Positions 34,413 through 46,868 of a stretch of 64,000 nucleotides of DNA are shown piece by piece (the first letter of the stretch is position 1; each line of letters begins with the position of its first letter). This stretch comes from Cunninghamia lanceolata (Eukaryota > Streptophyta > Pinopsida > Cupressales > Cupressaceae): positions 186,001 through 250,000 of the forward strand of contig BSBN01001753.1 of the NCBI GenBank assembly GCA_027924645.1. Direction: 5' to 3'. The notes below the pieces were generated by a model. It worked only from the letters and a program-made list of their open reading frames with translations. It was not told the origin of the DNA and searched no databases. Made by a program: the position numbers and the translations under genes.

Positions 34413-36759
34413 TACCCCCCTCCTCCTCCCATAAGAAAAAGTTAGGGAGAGATAGATAAAAGTATAGGTCCTAGCAACTAGGCTTAATCAAGTACCCATT
34501 TATAAAATATTCCCTCATAAAAAGGGAGAAAATCCGTGGGAAAAAAACTTCCCTCTGAAAGAGAGAACATGAGAAGGATCAAGATGCCTCCCCAAAAGTT
34601 GAAATAGATGTCCCTAAAAGATGAGGAGCATGAAGAAATCCACTAAAAGAAGCACAAAGAAGCTACAAACAATTTTCAAAAAATAACTACTATACTGCTC
34701 AGATCAAAGAACCTCCAATAAAATCAGTATCAAAGATTAAGTGAAAAGAGCCCAAAATTTGCATCAATGATCAAAACACTACTCAAACATTGCATTGATA
34801 TAGTTAAAGATACATATCAAACTACATGAGTGATAAATCACTACATGAACAATGCATAGGTATAATTGTAGATACATAAGACACATAAATTTGTATGAAA
34901 GAGGAAAATAACACTACTTGAGCAATGCACATATGGTGAATTCACACCAATATACTTCAACAAGGCAATAATCTGGTAGTAAAAAATGCAAGTGTCAATG
35001 GACTAACAAATGTTGATCAACAGAAGAAGGTGGCTTCCATAAATAGGTATGTCTAACTGTCTATATGGTACCTATTCCATCTTACTGGAATGCATGGGTA
35101 ACCAATCACTGCATCTGCTTAGTATGTAGAAGTTCAAGTACTAGATACATATTTCACTCCAAAATAAAACCAAGGAAGCATTAACACAAGTACAAACAAT
35201 AAAATACACCCCATAATGCTGATGAAGGAGAGGAATGATAGGTCCATTAAAAATTATGTCACAATATAGTAGTGCAGGAAGGTGAAGAAGCAACATTAGA
35301 AGACCCAAAATGAAGTACCTACAACTAGAAAATGGTGTGCAACAACATGACATACATACATGAAGGTAGACGAGGTTGTGAATATGAAACCAAGACACCC
35401 ACAACAAACCTCCTATGTCACTTTATAAAATAGTGTGAGTACAACAATGGCATAATAAGATGTACAAAACTCCCCAAAAAATAAAGACACGGTGTGGAAA
35501 TTTAATTTAGTGTGTTTACAAATTTGAAAGTGCTTATGGTGGATTATTACAATTTCAAAAAAAGACTAAATGTTGAACATACATTTCTATTACAAATGCG
35601 AAGAAATGGAAGGAACCAACATGAAGTATGTAAAAATTAGACCCAAAAAAAAGTTTGTATGCACAAATTATGACCCTTTGAAGTTCCCAAAATAAGAATC
35701 AAATAGAAAAGGAAATGAGAAAACTAATTTTTAGAAAAACTTAGACATCTAATCTAAAAACTATCTGCACCATCATGAAGTACATGAAAATCCACCCCAT
35801 TTAAAAAAGCACTAAAAAAAAGAACAACAAATGAAGCAAAAAGCTTTGCTAAAGTTGACCTCCAATTTTAAAATTTGCATTGGGGAGGGGTCTGTCCCCC
35901 TAGTGGTGGCCTAGTGGTTGTTGGGTTGTGCCTGTGCAATGTCATCAGCTAAGGTGGTGGTCGAGAAAATTTTGCTGACTAAGGTGGGCGTTGGTGGATT
36001 TTTTTATTGTTTTCTTTTTTAATTAGAAAACTAAAAAAAAAAATTGTTTCTTAGGGTAGGGCCCAAAGCACATGCCGCCCCTCATATGGGTGGAGCGAGG
36101 CCCAAGGCTCTTGCCACCCCATTAATGGTAGGCAAGAGGTTTTGGGGTGGTCCCCCCATGTACCTTGCATGGCAGGGTAGGGGGGTACCCCCACCACAGC
36201 TTAAAACATTTTAAAAAATTACGTAGTGCTTTAAAGTGCTTTTAAAAAATTTGATTTTTGCTTTTTTAATAAAAAGAAAAATTTACAATAATTTTTTTAA
36301 CCCCCCGACACAAGCCTATTCCCAAGCTATATAGCCTCAGTCTGTGTGTCTAGGCAAAAAAAATGTTTTTTTCCAACCTACTCTAAATCCAACAAATTTT
36401 ATATGGATCTATATGTTCTTAGCGCTTCTAGAAGCAATGGTGCACTCTATTTTGCACCAAAATGTTCTGAATACTAATCTTTTCACAAAATCTACTAGAG
36501 ATGTATACAACCAAAAAGGAAAAACTTGACTTTAGAATTTCCCAATTGGATGAATAAAAGTCAATTATCACTTTTTTGATTGCTCTAGAAATTATGGTGG
36601 TTTTTGATCTAACTCAGAAAGCTCCATTTAATTGTTGGAATCTAGCACTCCAATGGATGTATCTCGAGATCTGCAACTGAACCTCCTTCAAATAGGATAT
36701 GTGAAAAGAATGAAACTAGTAACAAGAAGCTCACACTGGGAAGGGGTTTGAATGGATTT
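34413..36759 (-). other. Non-coding interior between two related LTRs
   Basis: About 2.35 kb with no gag or pol domain on either strand. The part 35880-36200 is GC-rich with runs of C and G (for example GGGGGGTACCCCC near 36180), unlike its surroundings. The stretch could be an LTR element that lost its genes, or unrelated DNA caught between LTR copies. Confidence 0.45.
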
Positions 36760-36772
36760 GACTTTGATACCA
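36760..36772 (-). other. Primer binding site, minus strand
   Basis: On the minus strand TGGTATCAAAGTC stands two bases after the LTR 36775-37196, identical to the primer site of the gag-protease element at 1176. Confidence 0.7.
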
Positions 36773-36774
36773 TA

Positions 36775-37196
36775 TGGGAATAATGGAATAATCTACAAAT
36801 CTAGGAACTATCAAACTAACAAACCTTCCATAAGCAAATCTAAATAAACAAGCTAATAAGAGGCACAGAGAAATAACTAACATAATGAATAAGTTGAATA
36901 AATAATAAATCAATCTTGTTACAAAGTATAAAGAAACCTATGCCTATATAGAGCAAAGCTATGCATGATAGGTGGAAACTAACTAAAGGTAGACATGCAT
37001 GATAGATGGAGATAACTAGATGAACTAGCATGATAGAAGGAATGTAACTTGACTAAGACTAGAAAAGTGTTGATCAAGTACATAAGACATGGGTATATGA
37101 CTAAATGAAACAACTACCTAAGTGATCTTTTGCTAACCAGGTGCATATAATGCATTATAGTAATAAACTAAATGCAAGAAAAATAAAAAAACACCA
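36775..37196 (-). repeat. LTR of minus-strand element, right copy (5' LTR)
   Basis: Partner of 33998-34412. The initiator-Met primer site on its left side shows it is the 5' LTR of a minus-strand element. Confidence 0.65.
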
Positions 37197-37480
37197 CTAA
37201 TAACTCTTCATTAGTGAGTTTTCAAAGGATATGTCATCAACTTGTCATTGAATCTATCATGATGAAACTGCCAAGTGTTGTGGGGGTTGTACAACAACCC
37301 TTTATGGAACCCACATTCTCATATGCATGAAATTATTTTATTAATATTTCATTACTTTATTTTATTTTACTTATAATTTCCCAACCCATGGCCCCTTTAT
37401 TAAAAATATTTTTATTCCTTATCAGAAAATAAGAATTGGGCCTAAATAAGCTAAATTAATTAAAAAGGAACATTACATTA
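37197..37480. repeat. Second copy of the outer repeat of the nest
   Basis: Matches 32290-32555. Its right end abuts the resumption of the tandem duplication (copy 1), which supports it as the outer end of the inserted block. Confidence 0.6.
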
Positions 37481-38834
37481 TCCACATATAAGTGATGGTT
37501 GCAACAAGTTTTCCCAAATTGATTTTTGTATGTCAACAACTACATTAAGCATGTTTAAAGGTATCCACAAGTTTGTTCATGAGTCCCAAAGCTTCTTCCA
37601 TGTTAATAGAGGAGTGCTATGATATTTGATCATTGATAACATAGTTAGAAGAGCACTCTTAGTGAGTAGTACTCCACAAAACAAAACTAAATTAGTGGGT
37701 GATCTTAGCATGCTCATAATCATCATTGAATGTATTTCATTACATCCACATTTGCATTTATTGTTGTTTGATGCAAAGTTGACTTATCAATCCTAAGATA
37801 GGGGTAACTATGTGGAGGAGGTGGTTATTTAATTCAATAACTTAATAAAACATAATTTGATCAATTGTTATTAGAAAGTGAATAAATGAGACGCAAATGA
37901 AGGCACCTCTAAAGAGAGTGCATCACTCTAACCAAACATCATGTGTTTTGTAGAAAAAAGAGTTAAGAGGATTGGCCTAGAAGATTAGTGACAAGCACAT
38001 GGGTTTAAACCAAAAGTTAAATGGTATCGAAGTAAACTGAAACACCAAAGTATGTAGGAATAAGCCAAGACACAAAGAATGTAAATGATGTAGTTGACAA
38101 AAACTTAATGGGATCACTCCAAATCTAATTTGATTATGCAAAGATACAAGTTAACACAATAAAATCCAAGAGCAAACAAATTCAATCCATGAGAAGGCAT
38201 GAAGAATTAGTAAATTGAAACATAGGACAACATCATAGAGTTAATTACTCATTTTAGAATTAGTAGGACAACATATTTAATTACTCAATTTAGAATTAGT
38301 AGTTTAGCATCATGCTAGGCATACAAAACCTTGGTATAATTTATTAACTTGACCAAGATTTGATATGAGGAATTTGAATTGTGATAAATTTACTAAAAAA
38401 GAACCTACTATATAGTGATTTTTCTCTTTTAATATGATTGATTGAATTAGCCCTATTAGTTGAATTTTCTTCTTATCATCTCATTTATTAAAAGGGATCA
38501 TGATCATGATATTAGAAGTCAATTTTTGAAGACTTATTTGACTAATGTGGATAGAATTAAGTACAATTAAGGATATCTACATCTGCAAGATTAAAAGGTT
38601 CATTGCTAATAAAACTTTAGATTCATGTTAATAGTTACTACATCAAGAATGCTTGATTTAATTTATAGTGATACATCCCCTTGGTCAGTATTGAACACAT
38701 AAAAGTAGCATTGTAGAGAGTGAAAGGTGAATATTTTAAATCAAATATGATATTTGTTTACTTACAAACATAGTGATTAAATTCAATTTAACTAATAAGC
38801 TACTTGTAATCCCTCAATTTTAAGGTATTTACCT
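37481..38834. repeat. Tandem duplication, copy 1, part b
   Basis: Matches 53034-54313; the word AGTGATGGTTGCAACAAGTT begins both. It ends at TACCT, the target duplication of the next insertion. No gene is seen. Confidence 0.8.
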
Positions 38835-40387
38835 TGTAATGTAGGAAAATGTGTTTTGTTGGTTTTCTAGTTTAATTACTCAAACTCTAATTTTTTTCCA
38901 CAATACACTAGCTAAGATTTGTTTTAATGGGTTTTATATCTACTTCTATAACGTAAATCCAAATGAAACCTTATCTAGATAAATTTCCCTTTACTACTTA
39001 AGCTAAGTGAAAGAGAAAGAAAGGAAATTGGTTAGAAATTTGTAGATTTCAAAACTATATCTATTGAAACACAAAAAAATGTAGAAGATGAGGAACTTGG
39101 TGCCAGAAGATGGAGTCCTATATCTAGGATGTTGGCATGATGCACAAACATTTGCACAATGTGTTGTCATTCGTACAAAATGTTGTAGTCTAGAACTTTT
39201 ACAAAACTTAGTTTTTCATATGAATTCTTGGGTTTTCTACATACAAGAGATAAATAGACACAACAATTCTAGAATATATCGGGTCAAATAAAAGTGTTGA
39301 AATAGAGATTTATTGATAAAAAATAAAATGACAAGGGAAAAGGAAGAGAAACAATGAAAATGAAACTTCCATGTGGTTGTAGTCTTCCAAATATTTGTAG
39401 CTAAGACAAGAGAAATGGTTGAGGATACTTAGGAGCTTCCCACGAATGTTCAAGCCCCTATTTTGGTCTTTTGACCTCAACAGGTAGCTAAATAGAAAAT
39501 AGATTGAAATATTGTGTTCTCTTATGTTACGTTCATCTAGGACTAAGAATGGTGATAAAATTCTATGAATATTACCTCTAGGTCTACAAGGAGCAATAGA
39601 CTAGTGTGTGTATGAGATTAGATAAAAATGAAAACCCAAAAAGTGTCAAAGACACAATAGTAGATTTTACAAATTATGAAACATAAATAAAATATAAAGT
39701 TAGAACATTATCACCTCATGCCAAGTAGAAAGATGAAAATCTACAAAACCCACAAGTAGGATATCCCTAAGAGCGAAAGAATACCAACGAAAACCCAAGT
39801 TAGAATGTAAAGTGCTCAAAAACCTTCAAAGATGTTAGTAAAATACGTTGATCACATTCACATGAGAGATTCAAACATAGAGAGCCAAGAGATTGATAGA
39901 TAGATTGATCTTGAGAGAAAGAGTGCAAGTGATTGATCTAGAAGTCTTTTAGATATTCAAGAAATAGAATAGGATGGAAAAGGAGGTCTAGGGTTTGACC
40001 CAGCTATTGGAATTTGACTCAAGTGGGTTACAAAACTTAGGCGCTCAAAGAAGTTGATAAAAATGCTAAAAAACAACCGTTGTATGACAAAATGTTGGAG
40101 GGAGCTAGCATGTCATGTGGACATCCATATGTTGTGCTAGCATCTAGGAAAAATAGGCTTCTAAAATCTTGGTACATCAAGGAAACATGAGACAAATGTG
40201 GGAAAACATGAGCTTACATAAAAGAACCGAGGAAAGGTGAAAACATAAGCATAAATTTGGCACCACAGGCGGGAAAGGCTAAGGCAAGGGAAAAATGAGC
40301 CTAAAAACATGCTAAGGGTTACATGCACTAAAGCAAGTCCAAAACATAGTGTGAAAATCGCAAGGGCACATAATATTTGACATTACA
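38835..40387 (-). repeat. 3' LTR of Tat-like element
   Basis: 1553 bp, matching 46869-47236 and 48087-49452. Ends ACATTACA at 40387. Confidence 0.8.
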
Positions 40388-42639
40388 TTTTGCCCCCATT
40401 TAGTGCGCTGATGACATTGAGTTATAACCTACACTAAAGTACAAAAAGGAAATAACATCATGAAATTATAAATAAAAAATGACACTATAGAGGATGTCGA
40501 GAGATCTTCAAGCAAAGGATCCATACCCCTAGGCTGAGAACCTGCAAAACAAATATGTTAAACAACAAAAACCTGCACATACTGCAATGTCAAAATAACA
40601 TATAAAGCTTAAAGATAGGAGGATTAGAAAAATATATCCTACAAAACAAGAGCATTAGCAAATCATATATAATCCAATGCGCATTAAACATACATGAAAG
40701 AAAGGAGACACGACAAAGAACACTAACACATATACACGAAGAACATACATAAAGAAAGAGATAGAAAAACTAGTATTTTCTAGCATGCTTTGTTGCTAGA
40801 AAATGGAAAGACATAATCTCAACGTGCTCTATTTTTGAGAAAAATGCAAGGTATGGTTCAAGGTCTAGCATGCTCTATTGCTAGGATTCATACAATACTT
40901 TCATGAATCACAAGCACTAGCACACTACATTGCTAGGTGACCCATAAAAACTATAAAAGGTAGCTCAAATAAGAACAAGTATAATATCAAGGATTACACA
41001 GACTAGTGTGTTTTGAGGCTAGGCAATCTTGGTAAGGGTAGTTGATCCAAGAAACTCTCTATACTTGTAACAACAATCTACCAATGCTATAGGGAGTGTG
41101 CCAATAATGTGTGTGTGCATATGTGTGGATGCACATGTGGAAGTGTAAAGATTGCCCCCTCTTAAAATAATTCCATAAATTAAGAGTATGCTATTGAGTT
41201 TAAGGTAGAAAAGGGGAAAAGGTGATAGATATTTAGGAGGCATATATGAATGGATATTCTCCTAAAATCACCAAAGAGAAGAGATTCCCCCAAGGAGAGG
41301 CATAAAATATACTATTGCAAGCATGATACACCTAAAATCATGGTCATGGAATGATATCAAGGAAAGAAGCAATGTCACATAGAAACAAGAAACATCACAC
41401 AAAGGCACACAAAGGAATCTACATACTTGGGGTTAGTATATGCATGTAAGAATTACAATTATAAAATAAAGATGGAATTATCATCATTCCTCAAAGCATG
41501 TAGAACTACAAGTACAAAGGAGGAATAACACGTAGAAAGAAAACAAATAAAATTTTTGGGTCAACATGGAAGAGACCTAAATGTCTCAACAATTTGCATC
41601 ATCACCAAAATTTATAAAAGAGAAGTAGATGAAAAATGATAGAATCAAGATAAAAATAGGGGAAAGTCACAACATAGTGTTCCTCCAGTATCCATGTACC
41701 TACAAGGGTAACATGGGTTCTCTGAGGGGAACTAACAAACAATCAAATAATAAGTACAAGGAAGTACAAAAATAAGCAAAGCAATCTACACACATGTACA
41801 CATGGAATAGAAGTGCTACTCTTGGGGCCCTTAGTCCATAAAGTCATCGTGTTCCAAATCTAGATCAAATGGGAAAAAATGAAAACTAGTTGGTGGAGCT
41901 GACATAAGAGAGGCATGAGTAGAAGAGCTAGCAATGGGACACATTGGAGTAGTGGGAGGAGTGACATCCATCCTGACATCCATTGACGAGGCAAATGTCA
42001 AGGATATTTTAAAGATCAATCATAATGCCGGTATATTTGATATTGACTCAAACATGCACCCCTCTAAAGAATGGGTGGGTGAGTTAGTGTTAGGGTACAA
42101 AACTAGTGGCTACTCCTCACTAGTGGTAACAAGAATGTGAGCAATAGGAGCAGTAAATTGGGGTGGAGGAAAGGCCTCCACACTAGGGGAACTGATGTAG
42201 ATGGGATAAGAGGTGGTGAGATAGGGTTGGGATTTGGTTTGTGGAAGGGTGGAGTGGGGTAACATTTGGGTTTGGATTTGGGAGGAGGGTAGGGAGTGTC
42301 AATTTCTATGGTGGAAGGACGAAGTTCAGGAAATGTCTTATGACAAGTCTAGATGAAAGGGATGAGGGAGGACAAGGTGTTGATAGATATAACACTCATG
42401 CTAGGGAGGTCTAAGGGATGAGAAAATGGGGGGTCGATTAGGGATTTGTGGAAGCAAGGGAGGATCAGTGGAAGGAGACAAGACTACTTGGATTCATTTG
42501 GGTTTCTTTTCATTAGTATCTTAGGAAGAACTAGAAGACAAAGGACTAGAATATGAAGGATTAGGGGGAGGCTGGTTAGAGAGGGATTGAGTAGTAGAAC
42601 AACATTGATGCTTACATAATCTAGCCAATTGGTTCCACT
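40388..42639 (-). other. 3' interior of Tat-like element, mostly non-coding
   Basis: A polypurine tract on the minus strand is at 40388-40405. The part 42170-42640 gives a minus-strand Pro/Ser-rich translation that continues from the protease region. I see no reverse transcriptase, RNase H or integrase motif here. Confidence 0.5.
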
Positions 42640-43700
42640 GAATGCATTCTTGAAACTCATAAGAAGAGGGAGGAAGATCATCTAGCATTGGTTTCTTTCC
42701 TCTACCTGTTAGAGGAACAGGTAGATGAATTGGAGCAATCGATCAAGTCTGAGAGAACATAGATGGGATAGGTGGAGTAAAAGGAACGGGAGAAGTAATC
42801 CAAATTGCTTTATATTTTTGATAAATTTTAAAAAGAAAATTTAATGCGATATTGGAGAGGGTCAGAGAGGGATAGAAGGGGTAGGCCAAAAATAGTCGAG
42901 CAAATAGTTGTCCCTAATGGCAAGTGGCTGAAATCCACTATGGGGAACAATGTGTACTACACCATTATGGGGAAACTTTAGACATTTTTGAATGATGGAA
43001 GGAATGGACTGCATCACAGTGATCCATGGATGGCCCAACAAAACATGAAATCAACTTGAAGTAGGAATGACACTGAAAGGGATGTCTAGGGCTTTTGGTC
43101 CCACCTAGATAGAAAGGGTAATGGAACCTAGGGTAAGAATGGAAAGATCATTGTGCATGCACACAGAGATGTTAGAAGGGTCATACACACCTGTGTAGCT
43201 AGTGGATGTTTAAGAATTTCTCTGTAACTGCATTAAGGTCATGTTGACTAGATCAACCAAAGCACTACAAATGGTTTTCTGGTTTACCTAAGCAAGTATG
43301 TATAGAGGGCCATCATATATGCTTGCAGACACATTACCAGGAGAGAAGGAGATGACAGGCTTAGGGACAGTTTTGACTAGGGTTGCTCAAGGTTGAATGC
43401 CCACCATGCCCACTATGGCACCATATGGTGAGGAAGAGGGAAGAGAATCACTATCCAACATGGAAGCCCAGTGGAAGTGAGGTCTATGAAATTGGTGGAT
43501 GTATGATGTGGGAATGGATTTGTGTATATTTGGAGGTTTTGATTGGGTTGGGTGATAGACTTGTTATCTTTGTCATTCACGCTTTCTACCTAGATAACAT
43601 TGGAGTCAATGAGATCTTGAATTAAATGTTTCAAGCAAGTGCATTTCTCTATATCATGACCAGGAACACGGTGGAACTAAAAAAAGGCTTTGGAGTCATA
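42640..43700 (-). pseudogene. Tat-like gag C-terminus and protease, broken
   Basis: One minus-strand frame shows FHRVPGHDIEKCTCLKHLIQ (about 43675, a zinc-knuckle-like motif of Tat/Ogre gag). Next comes a degraded protease (SALVDLVNMTLM near 43270; the DSG/DPG triad is lost), then ILTLGSITL, FHVLLGHPWITVM (about 43030) and CLKFPHNG (about 42960), a string typical of Tat-lineage polyproteins. At least seven stops interrupt it, most of them TAG. The frame continues into a Pro-rich linker with PVPLTGRGKKP (about 42700) instead of a reverse transcriptase. Confidence 0.75.
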
Positions 43701-44089
43701 AGTGGGTGGGAGGGGTTTGTTTGTATTTAGGGGGTAGATAGCCAAAAACTACACCAAATGATTAGATATGAGTTGTTGGAGGATAGAATGCAAAGATTCA
43801 AATAGTGGTGTAAAGTAACAGTTGCATTGTGACTATGCAACTAGAGCCATCCCCGATGAGGAAGGTGGAGTGTAGCAATGTTGTTTACAATAGTTGTGTT
43901 TTATTGGTTGAAAAAGTTGTCCTTTTTATAATTTTTGTTAAATGATGTAGAAGGCCCCGATGAAGAAGTAGGAGCCTATGAGGTAGAAAAAGGTGCCTCA
44001 AACTACTTGAAAGTCTATTGATAATCTCATAGGGTTGTGTATAAGTGAGGAAATGATGGGTCTCTCATTAGTAAAAATTTATATTGAAT
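43701..44089 (-). other. Decayed gag interior of Tat-like element
   Basis: Probably upstream gag sequence on the minus strand. No clear motif survives. Confidence 0.35.
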
Positions 44090-45350
44090 GAGAGGCTAAA
44101 GGTTTACAATGAAAACCCTCTACACATTTGAGTCAGAAAGTGCTATGGAATTTAATGCAACTCAAGATCCAGGGGCTTTGTCAAGCTACCAGATCAAGCA
44201 GTGAGAATGATTAACACAAGACAACAAACAAATGATTCTTTATTCATATGCAATAGAAGGATTGCAACAAGAGTATAATTGGCATTACACATGTATTGGC
44301 CTCATCCTTACAACATTTCAAGATTTAGACCAAAATAGATCTTGCAATCTGGAGAAATCTTTTGGAAACCCCAAAACGTATTACTGATTGTCGACCAAGG
44401 AGAATCTCCCTTCAAAGTACAAAATCCACGTATTTATAGACCCCTGAGGTAGCACCAACCTTATTACATGCACATGACACGTGTCAGATCTTCATTTCCC
44501 CTTGGAATGGCCGTACACATGATTAAAATTGAATTTGTCACTTTCTGGGCGTTTTGCGGCGATTTTGAGCCTCACTGAACATTGGGTTGCAGAGAAAGTG
44601 AGCATTCAGGTCCTCACCAGATAAAGCGAGGAATTTGACCCTCACTAGATATGTTTGATAAGGAGGGATTTTAGCACAAATCCTATTGCCTTGTATTTTA
44701 GTGCTGAACTTAGTGAAGGTTTGAAAGTTCTTCGACAGGGATTTTAACCAGTACTAGATAGCGGAGGAATTAGGTGCGAGCGGATATATGCAGTGCTAAG
44801 CCATTTTAGCGCTAGGGACTCCAAGTCAAAAAAGTGGGTGAAAGGGCACTCACAGGAACGGCGGGGAAATGAGCCGTCACAAGACATATTTTGTTGGAAG
44901 AGTTTTTAGCACCGATCTGGTACACTTCACTTTTAGCACAAACACCTTAACCTATGCCGGTGGGGATTTTAAGTGCGTTAGGATCTACAGAGATTTTGGG
45001 TGTCGGATGATATGTTTGGTGAAAACAAGTTTTAGCGCTTATCCTGTCAAACCAGTTTTTAGCGTTGGGTATGCAAAAGGTCTTAGCGGGCGAAATGAAG
45101 TTCACAGGATATGTAGAGGATTTGGGGTTCGGCGAACATGTCCGGTAGAGCCAGATTTTAGCGCAAACCGGTGAAGAGCAATTTTAGCGCAAATCTAATG
45201 AAGCCCGATTTTAGCGCAAAGTGTTTGAAAGTGCTCGACAGGGAAATCAAGCATCTCGTGACATGTAGATCCAGTGACAAGCAAAAACTCTGCTGAGGCA
45301 TAACTTCTTCAATTTTCACTAGATTCTCTCCAAATTTGAAATGTAGATAC
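44090..45350. repeat. GC-richer segment with TTTTAGCG motif array, possible LTR
   Basis: About ten copies of TTTTAGC[AG] or TTTTAGTG lie at 44668, 44695, 44802, 44903, 44931, 45030, 45056, 45155, 45181 and 45208. They are usually spaced 25-100 bp and often preceded by a purine. The segment is clearly richer in G and C than the flanking gag DNA. A plus-strand frame 44869-45174 runs through it but shows no domain. It may be a solo LTR or other insertion in the Tat-like element; I could not find paired ends or a target duplication. Confidence 0.5.
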
Positions 45351-46868
45351 CCATTTGGATCTTTTTCAAGATCAATTCATCACTTGGCCAAAATCTTTAG
45401 GAAAATTCTCCAAAATTGATCAATCAACTCCTATAGCAACTCCTGTAGCAAAACAAACAACAAGAAAGGAAAGCAAATCTTTTTGGTTGATGAGGATTGC
45501 ACGTGAACCCAGATGCTCCTACATCAAAATTTGTGAAAAGAGAGATTGGAAACAAAAAATGAAATTAGTGAATTTCTCATTAGTGCCTTTCTTACAACTT
45601 GCACTAGGTTAGGGAGAGTGACTTGGGGGGAAATGTTTGCTTGGAAATGTTGAAGAAATTGATTTATGAGTTGATCGAAAGAGAATGGAATGGTTAGATA
45701 ATGAACAAAACTAGTCCAACGCAATGTCCTTCAATGATTGTACAAATAATTTTGCTAACAATTATCTTGAAATATGAATTCACTACATAATGCAGTGAAA
45801 GGAGATACATGTGATTGGAAATCTCCTTTGACATTGTATTTCTCAAAATGTGACACCTTAAAGCTGATAGGAAGGGGTGTGATGAGAATATTGAGTGATA
45901 ATGGGTTTCAATGGTAATAAGTTGTTAAAGGTTGTGATATGGTGGATAGGGAATCAAGATGCTATAAGTTGCCCATCTTTTGCATTAGTTGATTTATTAC
46001 AAGGTCAATTGTATGTAAAGGTGATGTAAGTAGTAGTAACGGGGATGCCTGCAAATGGCTATGAAAGAAAGGATTGTGAAGGCAAAAGTTGTGAAGAAGT
46101 GAGGTGGCTAGTGGAAAAGGTAAATGGAAAAGGATGGGATATAGGAACAAACACATATGAATTGATGTGGTTACATTGCATCCTAGAGGAACTTACATTA
46201 GCATTACTTGTTTGAATTAAAGAACTGACCACATGAGTAGGGTTAGTCATGTGGACACTTGGGGTAGGCATAGACATAGAAAGTTGATTTTGAGTGGTAC
46301 TGGAATGAAAATCTTGTGTTTGCTCACAAGTAGCTATTGATGTAGAAACATTACAATTTACAATTAGGGCTAGGTTGTGTAAGAAATCAAGGCCTTCATG
46401 GTGATCATATAACATGGACCGCATGACATCTAGAATGGGACCAGTGGCATCATCACTAAGGTGTGACTAAAAGGTGCTTGTCTAGTTATCACACCTTAGA
46501 CTAGTTTCCCATATGGAGGGAAGCTTCATGGTCAAATCCCACCTTAGTGTCATTGTATCTTGTGATAAGAGAATTTGGTAATATGGGGAGAGACTTACTA
46601 TTTGGATCATAACAAAAATTAGAAAAGTCAAGAGTGGTTCTAATAGGAGTAGTGGTTGTTCAAGGATGAGACATATTAAAGTTATGGTAACTCTTACGAA
46701 TAACTTTATTAGAGAAGAGATATTGGGTTGTAAAGACCATAAAATAGTAGAATCAACAAGCTTCACAACACACAATGCAAAGTGGTGAAGAATATTGGAA
46801 AGATTGGGAGGTTTTTGAAGCAAACCAAGAGAGAAAGATGCAAGTTTATAGCATTGAATTCACCAAAA
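45351..46868 (-). other. 5' interior of Tat-like element, gag N-terminal relic
   Basis: Minus-strand frames at 46059-46424 and 46482-46823 lie where gag should begin, and one contains a Ser/Thr-rich low-complexity stretch. I recognise no conserved gag core. The sequence next to the right LTR (minus-strand TTTTGGTGAATTC) would be the primer site, but I cannot match it to a tRNA with confidence. Confidence 0.4.

Larger units (their letters stand above)
25269..37480 (-). mobile_element. Nest of gypsy-type insertions splitting copy 1
   Basis: Copy 2 of the duplication reads straight through here (about 53030-53040), so everything between 25269 and 37480 was inserted. The shared word TCCA at both junctions (25265-25268 and 37481-37484) may be the worn target duplication. 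A repeat at about 32290-32555 recurs at 37197-37480 and probably marks the outer LTRs. Inside are the chromodomain element at 25705-32082, minus-strand gag and protease relics, and another LTR pair. The orientation of the outermost element is inferred from the minus-strand gag and a minus-strand purine-rich stretch near 32560. Confidence 0.55.

Noticed and set aside
44869..45174. Plus-strand frame of 101 residues
   Set aside because: It runs through the TTTTAGCG motif array, has no recognisable domain and lies antisense to a decayed gag.
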